In this document: in pieces, positions 7,201 to 14,317 of the stretch
Numbering within the stretch: position 1 is the stretch's first letter
Layout: each line of letters opens with the position of its first letter
IMG/VR virus record: IMGVR_UViG_3300027659_000184
Location: 1 to 26,254 of that record
Length of the DNA stretch: 26,254 nt
Reading direction: 5' to 3' (one strand)
From: a virus
Notes under the pieces: model-generated
Seen by the model: only the letters and a program-made list of their open reading frames with translations
Told to the model about the DNA's origin: nothing
Databases searched by the model: none
Program-made: the position numbers and the translations under genes

Positions 7201-8335
7201 TTGGACATATAATTGGCCCAAAATTAATCAAACTACATACTGGGAATGGCCCAAAATCAATCATCGTTGGGAATGTCGGGAAATCCGGGAATACGATGCT
7301 TGGTAATGGAGGTGGTGGCCCAAAAGTTATCATGGTTGGCAATGGAGGTAGTGGCCCAAAACTTATAATGCTGCAGAAATTTGGCAGTGGATCAAATATG
7401 ATGACTGTTGGAAGTGGTGGATCAACGATGATTATCGAAGGAATACTCAGTGGTCCAAGAGGCCCGATGTCAAGGCATGGAAAAACAATCGGTGGTGGCT
7501 GGATGTTTATTGTTGGTATGATTGGATTTGGAAAATCCAAAGTTGGAATATCTGGTATGTTTGGTATGAGTATTTCTAATGGTGCATTTGCGATTTGAAT
7601 TACTGGTTGGGTCGCAATAGTTCTTTCGTATGGACTTTGAACTATGGTACACTTATCAGTACTAATTTGAACTACTGGATCTATTGTAGTGTTTGCTGCA
7701 TATGTGTGCGTACCACTCAATGATGTTGTCGTAAATTCGCCATCACCGAAGTCAATTCTGAAATTCTTATAGTTTCCAACAATCTCAATGTTATAGTTTA
7801 TGATTGTTCCAGCAGTTGGACTTTGAGAAACAACATTGTAGAAGAATGTAATGTCTGGACAAGTAAAGTCGTCAAATATGACTTCAAGTTCCGCAAGGTT
7901 ACGGATTCTCCAATCTAGTGTCGTTTTATCTGGTGTAAAATTATAGCCAACAAAATTTTCTATTTTGAGGATGGCATCGGCAATTTGGTTGTGATGTTCC
8001 GCCACAACAAAACCACGAACCTCAGATCCTACTTTGTTGAATTTCGTCTTGGTTCCACCAAGGTTTCTAACACAATTAATGAGCTGGTTAATTTTACCAT
8101 AGTTGTTCTTAGAAACGCCGGCGTAATAAAAAAGCTCCCCATTTATGTTGGCGAAACCATTTTCAGACCATATTTCGCATGCGGATGATCCAACTGGTAC
8201 GATGTCTATCGTTGCTTCCCAAGGATGGTTATCTACTGTCGTTATGGTCTCTGATGTGTTATAAACCAAGTACAATGTACGATCAGTATCGTATTGCTTT
8301 GGATACACAGGAATTGATGGAAAATTGCTGGACAT
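4277..8335 (-). CDS. Giant virion adhesin with shared N-terminal module, PKD domain and about 71 FGP repeats
   Basis: This 1352-residue protein has four parts. Residues 1-150 are an attachment module shared with the next two genes upstream (A-E-H-H-N at 112-116 after an F-Y-Y-A-G strand). Residues 160-245 are a PKD-type beta-sandwich (F-R-I-D-F-G-D-G, then H-T-Y). Residues about 250-1133 are an 11-12-residue repeat array, consensus x-F-P-T-x-I-x-F-G-P, with about 71 F-G-P copies from 326 to 1133. Residues about 1180-1335 continue the same beat with I-P-S-E-I-K/R-x units lacking FGP. One short hydrophobic strand plus a Gly-Pro turn per repeat suggests a long beta-solenoid or beta-spiral fibre. 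It is most likely a tail or whisker-type adhesin. The ribosome site is weak. I know no named family with this repeat. Confidence 0.85.
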   Translation of the reverse strand: MSSNFPSIPVYPKQYDTDRTLYLVYNTSETITTVDNHPWEATIDIVPVGSSACEIWSENGFANINGELFYYAGVSKNNYGKINQLINCVRNLGGTKTKFNKVGSEVRGFVVAEHHNQIADAILKIENFVGYNFTPDKTTLDWRIRNLAELEVIFDDFTCPDITFFYNVVSQSPTAGTIINYNIEIVGNYKNFRIDFGDGEFTTTSLSGTHTYAANTTIDPVVQISTDKCTIVQSPYERTIATQPVIQIANAPLEILIPNIPDIPTLDFPNPIIPTINIQPPPIVFPCLDIGPLGPLSIPSIIIVDPPLPTVIIFDPLPNFCSIISFGPLPPLPTMITFGPPPPLPSIVFPDFPTFPTMIDFGPFPVCSLINFGPIICPTLIEFGPVSFPTVIVFGPFSFPTVIVFGPLPNFCSIISFGPLPVLPTMVTFGPLPTFPTIIDFGPFPVCSLINFGPIICPTLIEFGPISFPTIISFGPLSFPTIISFGPLPNFCSLIGFGPVTLPTIISFGPLPNFCSLIGFGPVTLPTIISFGPTSLPSVIVFGPPPTFPTIIDFGPFPVCSLINFGPIICPTLIVFGPVSFPSTIVFGPASFPTLIVFGPVSFPSVIVFGPLPNFCSLIQFGPAPLPSTIVFGPSNLPSTIVFGPSSLPSVIGFGPSKIPTMIDFGPFPVCTLINFGPLNCPTFIVFGPVSFPSTIVFGPVSFPTLIVFGPTSFPSVIVFGPMPNFCSTIQFGPSNIPSTIGFGPSNLPSTIGFGPSNLPSTIGFGPSKIPTMIGFGPFPVCTLINFGPLNCPTLIVFGPVSFPSVIVFGPVSFPSVIVFGPMPNFCSTIQFGPSNIPSTITFGPSNISSTITFGPSSLPSVIGFGPSKIPTMIGFGPFPVCTLINFGPLNCPTLIVFGPISIPTLINFGPAPSFPTLITFGPPPSIPTLINFGPAPSIATLITFGPAPSFPTLINFGPAPSFATVITFGPAPSIATIINFGPPPSFPTLINFGPAPSFPTLINFGPAPSIATVITFGPAPSIATLINFGPPPSFPTLINFGPAPSLPTLINFGPFPTFPTTIDFGPFPTFSQIEFGPFPTFSQIEFGPFPTFSQIEFGPAPTFSQIEFGPVPTFSKIEFGPVPTFSKIEFGPTPTVSVNWGTTPTLSCVIKLECPTSGTPMAALDADPYADPNIDIDLGDIGIPSIIKVIAPVIPDIKILHDIPGIIKVESIKIPSIIKMISDLYIPSEIRIRSEDIPSEIKVISYNLPSVISIDASNMPNFIRLEVPNDFPRTIRIDASQIPDKIQVVGIPPQIELVGSIPSEIRLVMPDKPEIEMVYKGSPIDVKIQLDISKLNGDSQKGQCVAIVPCE
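4937..7360 (-). repeat. Coding tandem repeat, 33/36-base units encoding x-F-P-T-x-I-x-F-G-P
   Basis: Units alternate between 11 and 12 codons, so the period is 33 or 36 bases. A hand count gives 71 FGP units over 808 residues (mean 11.4). There are three blocks. Residues about 318-900 (bases 5636-7360 and slightly beyond) carry a higher-order repeat with cysteine-containing units. Residues 901-1067 (5135-5635) are mostly 12-residue units of type A-P-S-F-P-T-L-I-N-F-G-P. Residues 1068-1133 (4937-5134) are 11-residue units of type F-P-T-F-S-Q-I-E-F-G-P. The six F-P-V-C units begin 300, 333, 333, 339 and 240 bases apart, all multiples of three, as expected from in-frame duplication. Confidence 0.95.
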
Positions 8336-8359
8336 TTCTTACCTATCTAGGTCTCCATG

Positions 8360-10624
8360 TTAAAAAATGGCCATGGCAAATTGATTGCCAGATGGCCTGT
8401 TTGATACACTGCTGAATGTTAGCGTTGTCTCATTGAACTTTATAAATGGCTTTGTGCTATAATCAAAGCTAAGATAAGCTACCTTATCTGAGTCCGAGGC
8501 CGCCATAAGCGTATTTGCTTGATTATCAAAATCAACAATAGAGTTATCTTGCAATAGCCTGAATGACGCCGAGTTTATCCCCGTGCCACCAGTTTCCCAA
8601 ATATCCGTAGTTGGATTGTAAGCCGATATTGCGCCTGTGTTGTTGAAGAAATAAACACCTTGGCTTAATGTAACCAGCTTGCCTTCAACTTTTGCCGGAC
8701 CAGCCATATCTGTTAGTTTCTTGATATCAAGAAAATACTCAGAGGTTGATCCAGATGTCTTATAAAAATTTTTGATCCTAAAGAATGTGCCAACACCTTG
8801 ATTCCTCAATATAAATCCAGCCGTATCCTTCCAGCATGACCTATAGACACTCATATGACCTTGTACTGGATCTCCTGAAGTGTTGTAGGTCACTTCGTTA
8901 TTTTTTAACTCTTGGGCGCCATTTTTGTAATTAGAAGTAGTAAGTGTGTCCGTGGTTACGGAGAGATCAGCAAGGGAAACTTTTGATTTTACTTGGTTGG
9001 TTAGACTGGTATTTGGTAGTTGGGAAGTTGTCAAACCACCAAATACAAAATAAAGGTTTGTATAACTGTAAAGATCAACCCAGTTCCATGGTCTGCTGAT
9101 CGGACTTTGAGTCAGATAGGTTTGGGTGAAACCATTGAATTCATTAATCTTTATTGTTTCATTAGAGGCTGAATCAGATGGACTTCTGCCCGAAGCGTAG
9201 TATAGCAACCCAACACCACCATTGCCACTGGCGGTTGTTCCACGGGGTGCAAATCCTGCATTTCTTTTAAATTCCATTTTTTGTTGAGCTTCATTGTTCT
9301 GACCATCCAAAAAGCTAATGTCTCTTGATACTGTTACTGGGTTCGTGAAGGTAGTTTTGAATGTCTCGCTAATCAAACCAAGCTCATAAGCATTGATCTG
9401 GTTTGTTGTAATGTAATTCCATAACCATAGATTGTATTTTTCTACGACATCTATGGATCCCTCATATGTCGTGATTCTGTATGATCCATACTGAGTATCG
9501 CACCTTAAGACAATGTTATAAATGCCACCGATACTGTAGGATCCTCTGACCGCCGATGTGTTAGTATGTGTGAGATCATCGGCGAGTGACCATGTGTAGC
9601 TTTCTACAGCATCTATAGGAACACCACCAGAAACCTCTTCCCCAACATAAGTCTTTCCTGTGTTTGGGTTTATGCCATTTGGAACTTCTGCATCAACAAA
9701 TGTGTTTACTGGTGTTCTTAAAACTGGAATTGTCGTATATGGACCATTTATTGGAAGACCAGTCCTAGCCAAAATCTGTCCTGTTCTCAAATTAAAATTG
9801 ATAACTGCTTCGTCGGGTGCTGCAACTCTTGCATTTATGAACTCTGGAAAAACTAAAGTATCAGATCCAAAGTCATTGGAAATTGTAAGACTAACATCAT
9901 ATATTCCAGGCCTGCTATAGACTTTGCTTACAGTGCCGCCATCCAAATCTTGAACAATAACATTGCTTTGTGTGACAGGTCCGCTAGTTGTACTTACTGT
10001 GACTATAGATGGGCCAGTGTTATCTCCAAAATCCCATATGTAGCTGATTACTCCGGTTGTGCCATCTGTACCAAGACGAAAACTAAGATCCTTGAACTCA
10101 ACCGTTAGAGGTATTAGGCCAATCTTATTGTTGGCGGTAAACCATGCCTTTGGAACTAGTGCAATTTTTCGGAGGTAGTTTATCCTTGCCTCCATGGTTC
10201 CAGTCAATGGTTGTTGGGCAATCTCGTTCTTTTTACCGGCAGTATGTTCGATCGCAATGATGGCATTTTTTAGTGCGTTGTGGTGCTCAGCCATTACATT
10301 CATGGTTATATGTGTTATGTCCCTTGGCTTGGCCACATCAACGAAGCAAGACAACAGTTCAAGATTATCAAATGAAACCGGAGTCTTACTTCCATAATAA
10401 AAGGTTATTGCACGGACATCGGCATCGCTGCATTGTTCCGTAAGCGTTATAAATCCAGAGTCTGGAAATCTGTTTATGATTTCGTTGTCACCATACACAA
10501 AAATTGATCTATCACCTGGGTTATAGTCTGCAGACAGTGTGACACGGAGACTATCATGGACAAGAAACAGAGTGTTGTCGTCATCAATGCTTGTAGGGAA
10601 TTTTACTGTTGATGGTATTACCAT
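8360..10624 (-). CDS. Virion adhesin: shared N-terminal module, PKD domains and Kelch-like propeller
   Basis: This is a 754-residue protein. Residues 1-150 are the attachment module shared with both neighbours (F-P-D-S-G-F-I-T-L, I-T-F-Y-Y-G, then M-A-E-H-H-N-A-L at 111-118). Residues 158-267 are a PKD domain (Y-I-W-D-F-G-D at 195-201, then S-R-P-G-I-Y-D-V-S-L-T-I). Residues 270-395 look like a second, more divergent PKD (S-Y-T-W-S-L-A-D-D, I-G-G-I-Y-N-I-V-L-R). From about 400 to the end, repeated short strands such as L-Y-F-V-F-G-G, V-Y-F-F-N-N-T-G and S-A-Y-N-P-T-T-D-I-W-E resemble Kelch/galactose-oxidase propeller blades. Such domains bind sugars or proteins on cell surfaces. The ATG overlaps the upstream gene's TAA by one base (TAATG). 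Confidence 0.75.
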   Translation of the reverse strand: MVIPSTVKFPTSIDDDNTLFLVHDSLRVTLSADYNPGDRSIFVYGDNEIINRFPDSGFITLTEQCSDADVRAITFYYGSKTPVSFDNLELLSCFVDVAKPRDITHITMNVMAEHHNALKNAIIAIEHTAGKKNEIAQQPLTGTMEARINYLRKIALVPKAWFTANNKIGLIPLTVEFKDLSFRLGTDGTTGVISYIWDFGDNTGPSIVTVSTTSGPVTQSNVIVQDLDGGTVSKVYSRPGIYDVSLTISNDFGSDTLVFPEFINARVAAPDEAVINFNLRTGQILARTGLPINGPYTTIPVLRTPVNTFVDAEVPNGINPNTGKTYVGEEVSGGVPIDAVESYTWSLADDLTHTNTSAVRGSYSIGGIYNIVLRCDTQYGSYRITTYEGSIDVVEKYNLWLWNYITTNQINAYELGLISETFKTTFTNPVTVSRDISFLDGQNNEAQQKMEFKRNAGFAPRGTTASGNGGVGLLYYASGRSPSDSASNETIKINEFNGFTQTYLTQSPISRPWNWVDLYSYTNLYFVFGGLTTSQLPNTSLTNQVKSKVSLADLSVTTDTLTTSNYKNGAQELKNNEVTYNTSGDPVQGHMSVYRSCWKDTAGFILRNQGVGTFFRIKNFYKTSGSTSEYFLDIKKLTDMAGPAKVEGKLVTLSQGVYFFNNTGAISAYNPTTDIWETGGTGINSASFRLLQDNSIVDFDNQANTLMAASDSDKVAYLSFDYSTKPFIKFNETTLTFSSVSNRPSGNQFAMAIF

Positions 10625-11673
10625 TATTGCACCACTATGCTTTCGCTGAGGAATGTGCGCTTGGTTGTTGAAGTCTCTAATATGGTCATGAGACCTGGTC
10701 TGTAGTCTCCAGGCTTATCAAAAATAAACTTAATCTCATGCTTGTTTGGATTGTTTTCTTGGTAGCTTTGATTTGCAACTGGTATTCCTTCTACAGTTCC
10801 ATCACCGCCAAATATCCAATACCTTTGCACTATATCACCATCAGTTTGATCGATAATCCTGAACTCTGTTGGATCTATTGACATAGCATTTGCTGTCTCA
10901 AGAGAGTAGCCTGTTCTTGGAGTCACATAGAAAAAACTATTGATTTCTTGCTTGCTTACTGTGATGTAATTGCTCTTTGTTGTTATTCCTTGGGCGCCAA
11001 GTATCGAAACAATGTTCAGTTGTACTGTGTATATGCCTTCGGACTGATAGGTGTGTGTTGGATTTTTCTCTACGGATGTGGCTCCATCGCCAAAGTCCCA
11101 AAGATATCTTACAAGAGGGCCAGTACTGAAATTCTGGAATCTTACTTTTAATGGTGGTTGACCAATAATCTTGCTTGCCCTAAATATGGCTTTTGGTGCC
11201 AAGAATATGTTCTCTTGGCGCTTTAAGATTCCATTTAAAGATCCAGTCGTTGGATCAATATTGGTGCCAAGGTCTGTCTCGATGTTGTGTATTGCGTCTC
11301 TTAGGGCATTGTGATGCTCGGCCATTACGCTATGACTGACAGTTGTTGTCGCAGGCCAAATTGTTTGGCGTGAACCAACGAATCCACGGACTAGGTTGTA
11401 AAATACACCTTCATTCTTGTTGCCATAATAGATTATTTCATAGTTTCCGGCTTTTCCTGGTGGTGGCCCAAGTCTGATTAATCCCCTTGTCGGGAAACTA
11501 TCGTTGTTATCGACAATGATATACTTACCATTAAATGACAAAGATTGCTTCATAACGGTTTGTGCGTTATTCTTTGCTTCATACAGAGTCTCTTTGTCGT
11601 CAAGGTTTAGCGGAAATGCCGACAGACTTCCTATAGAATAGCCAGGTGTCAGTGTTGAAATTCTAGTTGTCAT
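10624..11673 (-). CDS. Virion protein: shared N-terminal module and two PKD domains
   Basis: This 349-residue protein is the shortest member of the three-gene family. Residues 1-155 are the common attachment module (F-P-T-R-G-L-I-R-L, Y-E-I-I-Y-Y-G, V-M-A-E-H-H-N-A-L at 116-124, then A-I-H-N-I-E). Residues 160-240 are a clear PKD domain (Y-L-W-D-F-G-D-G at 190-197, H-T-Y-Q-S-E-G-I-Y-T-V-Q-L). Residues 245-349 form a second PKD-like sandwich (Y-W-I-F-G-G-D-G, D-K-P-G-D-Y). It has no long C-terminal effector part, so it may be a base or spacer on which the longer paralogues are modelled. The start overlaps the end of the coiled-coil gene by 11 bases, and its stop is joined to the next start through TAATG. 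Confidence 0.75.
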   Translation of the reverse strand: MTTRISTLTPGYSIGSLSAFPLNLDDKETLYEAKNNAQTVMKQSLSFNGKYIIVDNNDSFPTRGLIRLGPPPGKAGNYEIIYYGNKNEGVFYNLVRGFVGSRQTIWPATTTVSHSVMAEHHNALRDAIHNIETDLGTNIDPTTGSLNGILKRQENIFLAPKAIFRASKIIGQPPLKVRFQNFSTGPLVRYLWDFGDGATSVEKNPTHTYQSEGIYTVQLNIVSILGAQGITTKSNYITVSKQEINSFFYVTPRTGYSLETANAMSIDPTEFRIIDQTDGDIVQRYWIFGGDGTVEGIPVANQSYQENNPNKHEIKFIFDKPGDYRPGLMTILETSTTKRTFLSESIVVQ

Positions 11674-12355
11674 CTGTCTCCTGCTTGATCAAAGCTGTTT
11701 CCGCTTGTTTCTTCATATCGACCATTTGCCTATGCCTCACATCAAGATTCTTGAGTGTCTGCTCCTTGATTGGGATGTCATCAGGTAGTGCAAGAACTGT
11801 TTCTATAAGCTCGGTGTCTACATGAGATTGCATTAGCATCTTGAGGTTTATTTTCTGTAGTAACTTCTCACCCCAATATTGCTTTTGAGCTTTGAGGTTA
11901 TCATAATCTAGCAATGGTTCGACCTCTTGTAAGTTCTTGAATGCCAACACAAAGAACTTAGCTTCTTCTTGTAGATACTTTCTTTTCTTGGCAAGAGCCT
12001 CGATGTTTTTCTTGGCTGCAATCATTTGCCGTTCACTTTTCCTCAAGCTTATTTCTGAAATTCTGATTGCCATAGGATTTATACCCTTGGCTTTTTTCTT
12101 GTTCAGAATTGCCTTATTTCTATTTATGTTTATTTCGATCAATTCTAGGTTGTCGCTGGCTTCTTCAAGCTCAAGTTCTATAGCTTCTAACGAATCGTGC
12201 CTCGCTTTGATCTCTCGTATACATTGCCACATTTTGGATTGTGTGGTCGGCTCTTTTCCTACTATAAAGTACTTCATTTGAAAGTAGCTGTGCCTCTCGG
12301 CGGGCTCATTTACAAGCACATCACGCAATTCAGCCATAAGGTCTTTGTTTTCCAT
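11663..12355 (-). CDS. Coiled-coil protein, 230 residues, possible adhesin assembly factor
   Basis: No family is recognised. Residues 50-90 (E-A-I-E-L-E-L-E-E-A-S-D-N-L-E-L-I) and 100-145 (S-E-I-S-L-R-K-S-E-R-Q, then K-N-I-E-A-L-A-K-K-R-K) show heptad-like hydrophobic spacing with many K and E, indicating two long helices that probably pack as a coiled-coil hairpin. There is no signal or membrane segment. The ATG at 12355 has a strong AAGGAG site. The gene opens the minus-strand run into the three adhesin genes, and its end overlaps the first of them by 11 bases. An assembly chaperone or structural connector for those proteins is a plausible inference. Fibre chaperones in other phages are often helical and encoded next to their clients. 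Confidence 0.65.
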   Translation of the reverse strand: MENKDLMAELRDVLVNEPAERHSYFQMKYFIVGKEPTTQSKMWQCIREIKARHDSLEAIELELEEASDNLELIEININRNKAILNKKKAKGINPMAIRISEISLRKSERQMIAAKKNIEALAKKRKYLQEEAKFFVLAFKNLQEVEPLLDYDNLKAQKQYWGEKLLQKINLKMLMQSHVDTELIETVLALPDDIPIKEQTLKNLDVRHRQMVDMKKQAETALIKQETDDN

Positions 12356-12380
12356 AATTTTCTCCTTGAAATATTAGAGA

Positions 12381-12408
12381 TTGATTTGTTTTGTAAATGA
12401 TTTAAAAT
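12381..12408 (+). promoter_or_regulatory. Candidate sigma-70-type promoter for the plus-strand deoxyribosyltransferase-like gene
   Basis: In the 77-base gap between divergent genes, TTGATT (12381-12386) and TAAAAT (12403-12408) are 16 bases apart on the plus strand. They match four of six -35 bases and five of six -10 bases of the housekeeping consensus. The start codon lies 25 bases further on, behind an AAAGGAG ribosome site. A short inverted repeat (AAATGA/TCATTT) overlaps the -10. The gene needs its own promoter because all flanking genes run the other way. Confidence 0.35.
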
Positions 12409-12432
12409 TCATTTTTTAAAGGAGTATATTTA

Positions 12433-12936
12433 ATGCTTAATGGTTCAAAGGCTTATTTAAGCGGTCCTATGGAGTTCAGCAATGGCGATTATCGCACACA
12501 ACCAGCAATAGAATTGCTCAAAACATTCGGTATTCAGGTTTTTGACCCAGCTCTTGACCCTAAGGAGCAATGGGTTCCAGATATCAAGCAAGCAAAAGCC
12601 GACAAGGACTACATGCGTATAAAGTCAATAGCGGAGAGATTTTTTCGCAAAGATCTTGGTATGTTGTACCAATGTGATATGACTATTGCTTTTTTGCCAT
12701 ATAAAGTGCCAACAGTTGGAACACATCATGAAATTATTGAAAGTTGGAGATGCATGAAGCCAACCCTCCTTGTCTGCCCCGATGGCATAGAGAACATACC
12801 TGTTTGGTATTTTGGCTTTATGCCACTCGAACACATGTTTTCTTCTTGGGATTCTCTTTATGATTATCTTCGCCGTGTAGATAGCGGAGACGCATATGAT
12901 GATACATGGTATATCTTACGCCAGAAATCAGATTAA
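12433..12936 (+). CDS. Nucleoside 2-deoxyribosyltransferase-like protein
   Basis: This 167-residue protein has the hallmarks of the nucleoside 2-deoxyribosyltransferase/DUF4406 superfamily, which cleaves or exchanges the N-glycosidic bond of (deoxy)nucleosides or nucleotides. Residues 7-13 (A-Y-L-S-G-P-M) are the N-terminal strand and phosphate/ribose loop. D82 lies in the C-D-M-T-I-A-F-L strand, and G96-T97-H98-H99-E100 matches the family's G-T-x-x-E segment, whose Glu is the nucleophile. Length fits the family. It stands alone on the plus strand with its own AAAGGAG site, and its end overlaps the end of the convergent glycosyltransferase-like gene by nine bases. Roles in nucleotide salvage or in handling modified or signalling nucleotides are possible; the substrate cannot be told. 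Confidence 0.7.
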   Translation: MLNGSKAYLSGPMEFSNGDYRTQPAIELLKTFGIQVFDPALDPKEQWVPDIKQAKADKDYMRIKSIAERFFRKDLGMLYQCDMTIAFLPYKVPTVGTHHEIIESWRCMKPTLLVCPDGIENIPVWYFGFMPLEHMFSSWDSLYDYLRRVDSGDAYDDTWYILRQKSD

Positions 12937-13458
12937 GGCGGCTCCAACGATACCTTTAAATTTATACCCCTTAGAAACGGCAAGGGACCCCCATGCGGCT
13001 TTGCATTCGCTGAGATTAGGCGTTTCTGGCATGTCGCCAAGATCGGTATAGGCATCCCTGTGGATCATGATTCCATTTACGGAGCCATCCACAAAGTTCA
13101 TTTTTCTGTCAATTATCGGGTAAAGTATGTCTTTGTGTGACTCGATGAAACAAGAATACTTGCGGTGAGCATGATTTCTTATCGGTGTGCCAGATATAAC
13201 TATTATGTTCCACTCTGCTGGAGCATTTTTCATTCCCATGCTCAGTAAAGAGCTATATGTATTCTTTGCACAAAACAATTTTCCAAAAACTGACATTTCA
13301 TCCATAGTCTGCTCAAGTATGGAATCCGTGACTACTGTTATAAATGGCTTTTCGCCATACTTTGCTGATATTGATGAGACTGTTATTTCCACATGCTTTG
13401 GGTTGTTTTCAGGCGCTATAATTACAAAGCCGATGTCAATGTCTTTTGGTTCGTACAT
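12928..13458 (-). CDS. GT-A-like glycosyltransferase fragment or small enzyme
   Basis: This 176-residue protein resembles the core of a GT-A fold glycosyltransferase. An N-terminal strand (I-G-F-V-I-I-A-P-E) is followed by a helix of type V-E-I-T-V-S-S-I and a second strand (P-F-I-T-V-V-T-D-S). The middle segment W-N-I-I-V-I-S-G-T-P-I sits where the metal-binding D-x-D strand usually lies, but no canonical D-x-D is present. The later G-S-V-N-G-I-M-I-H-R-D-A-Y resembles the acceptor-side strand and loop (x-G-x-x-x-x-R-x-x-F). It is short for a full enzyme (about 220-300 residues is usual), so it may be reduced or non-catalytic. It follows the fibre-like gene by seven bases and is probably co-expressed with it. 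Its ribosome site is weak. Confidence 0.45.
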   Translation of the reverse strand: MYEPKDIDIGFVIIAPENNPKHVEITVSSISAKYGEKPFITVVTDSILEQTMDEMSVFGKLFCAKNTYSSLLSMGMKNAPAEWNIIVISGTPIRNHAHRKYSCFIESHKDILYPIIDRKMNFVDGSVNGIMIHRDAYTDLGDMPETPNLSECKAAWGSLAVSKGYKFKGIVGAALI

Positions 13459-13465
13459 TTGTTTC

Positions 13466-14317
13466 TCATGTCAAGGAAATATCAAAATCTATTCTGATGA
13501 TGTCTTGCGACGACAAGGCATTGTCAAGCGCAAATGTTCCACCAGTATGGTTTGGCGTGAACTTATTGAGAGTCCACGACATTGTTGGGTTGCTACTTGG
13601 ACAATAAATCAAATAATCAGAATTTATTCTAACACCATTCACGAAAACACGCAAGCTTCCTTGGATATATGGAGTGTTGACGCTGGTTACTGAATAGTTT
13701 TGATAATCTACAGTTATTGGCTCAAGGTCATAGTAGTGAGTATGAGCGAAAGTCGTGCCAATACTAAGATTTGGCTTGATGACAAATGGTTGGGATGGCG
13801 TGGCTGGAGCCGTTATGTCCCATGTTATGGTATCAGAGGGCTGGAATGATATGCTTCCCTCAGTAATTGATACTATTGAGCTTGGGCTTTGGACATTAAA
13901 ATCAATGTTTGTGGCTTCATCTGCTATAAGGTTAAGCTTAGAGCGTTCAGCCTCAAGCATACGAACAAAGGATATGGGGTTTGTAATACTGTTAAACCCA
14001 AGTGTATTTTGTATATAGCTGAGTTCAGAACCATCAACATCCTTGGATGCATCTGTATGCTCCGCTATACTATGAAGCGCTTGATCAATGGCGATAGGCT
14101 TTAGGTTCCCATCCGAGTCAATAGATTGATCAATCCTGTTGGCCATGTTGCCCTGGGTTCCAGCCCCATTGCGAAGTATTTGCGAAGCGTTTTCAAGCTC
14201 ATTGTTTATGAGTTCATCACGAAGCACTAAATTTTTTATGGGTAAATTATCATATTCCCAGTGGTATGGCTGGTTTGGTTGATATTCCGGCACAGGTATC
14301 TTAGATAGATCGACCAT
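13466..14317 (-). CDS. Probable tail fibre or adhesin-type virion protein, 283 residues
   Basis: This protein is typical of a phage fibre component but matches no family I can name. The first 60 residues are polar and aromatic (P-Y-H-W-E-Y-D-N-L-P) with a helix. Residues 80-115 contain A-L-H-S-I-A-E-H-T-D, which weakly echoes the A-E-H-H-N helix of the three PKD adhesins. From about 145 on it is beta-rich, S/T/N-rich and ends in strand-like segments (G-S-L-R-V-F-V-N-G-V-R-I, then I-I-R-I-D-F-D-I-S-L). The ATG at 14317 has an AAAGGTG ribosome site. It lies between the 56-residue gene and the GT-A-like gene on the same strand. The fibre role is an inference from composition and position. Confidence 0.6.
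   Translation of the reverse strand: MVDLSKIPVPEYQPNQPYHWEYDNLPIKNLVLRDELINNELENASQILRNGAGTQGNMANRIDQSIDSDGNLKPIAIDQALHSIAEHTDASKDVDGSELSYIQNTLGFNSITNPISFVRMLEAERSKLNLIADEATNIDFNVQSPSSIVSITEGSISFQPSDTITWDITAPATPSQPFVIKPNLSIGTTFAHTHYYDLEPITVDYQNYSVTSVNTPYIQGSLRVFVNGVRINSDYLIYCPSSNPTMSWTLNKFTPNHTGGTFALDNALSSQDIIRIDFDISLT

Noticed and set aside
4937-7360. Regular repeats that could be taken for a CRISPR array or satellite
   Set aside because: The period is 33 or 36 bases throughout, there are no unrelated spacers between identical repeats, and the whole region stays open in one frame inside a larger coding region.
5292-7598. A 768-codon open frame on the plus strand opposite the FGP repeat, with collagen-like G-P-K units
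   Set aside because: It is the exact antisense of the repeat: TTT-GGC-CCA read backwards gives TGG-GCC-AAA in a frame without stops. It has no ribosome site, covers only the repeat, and its 'repeat' follows from the real gene's codons.
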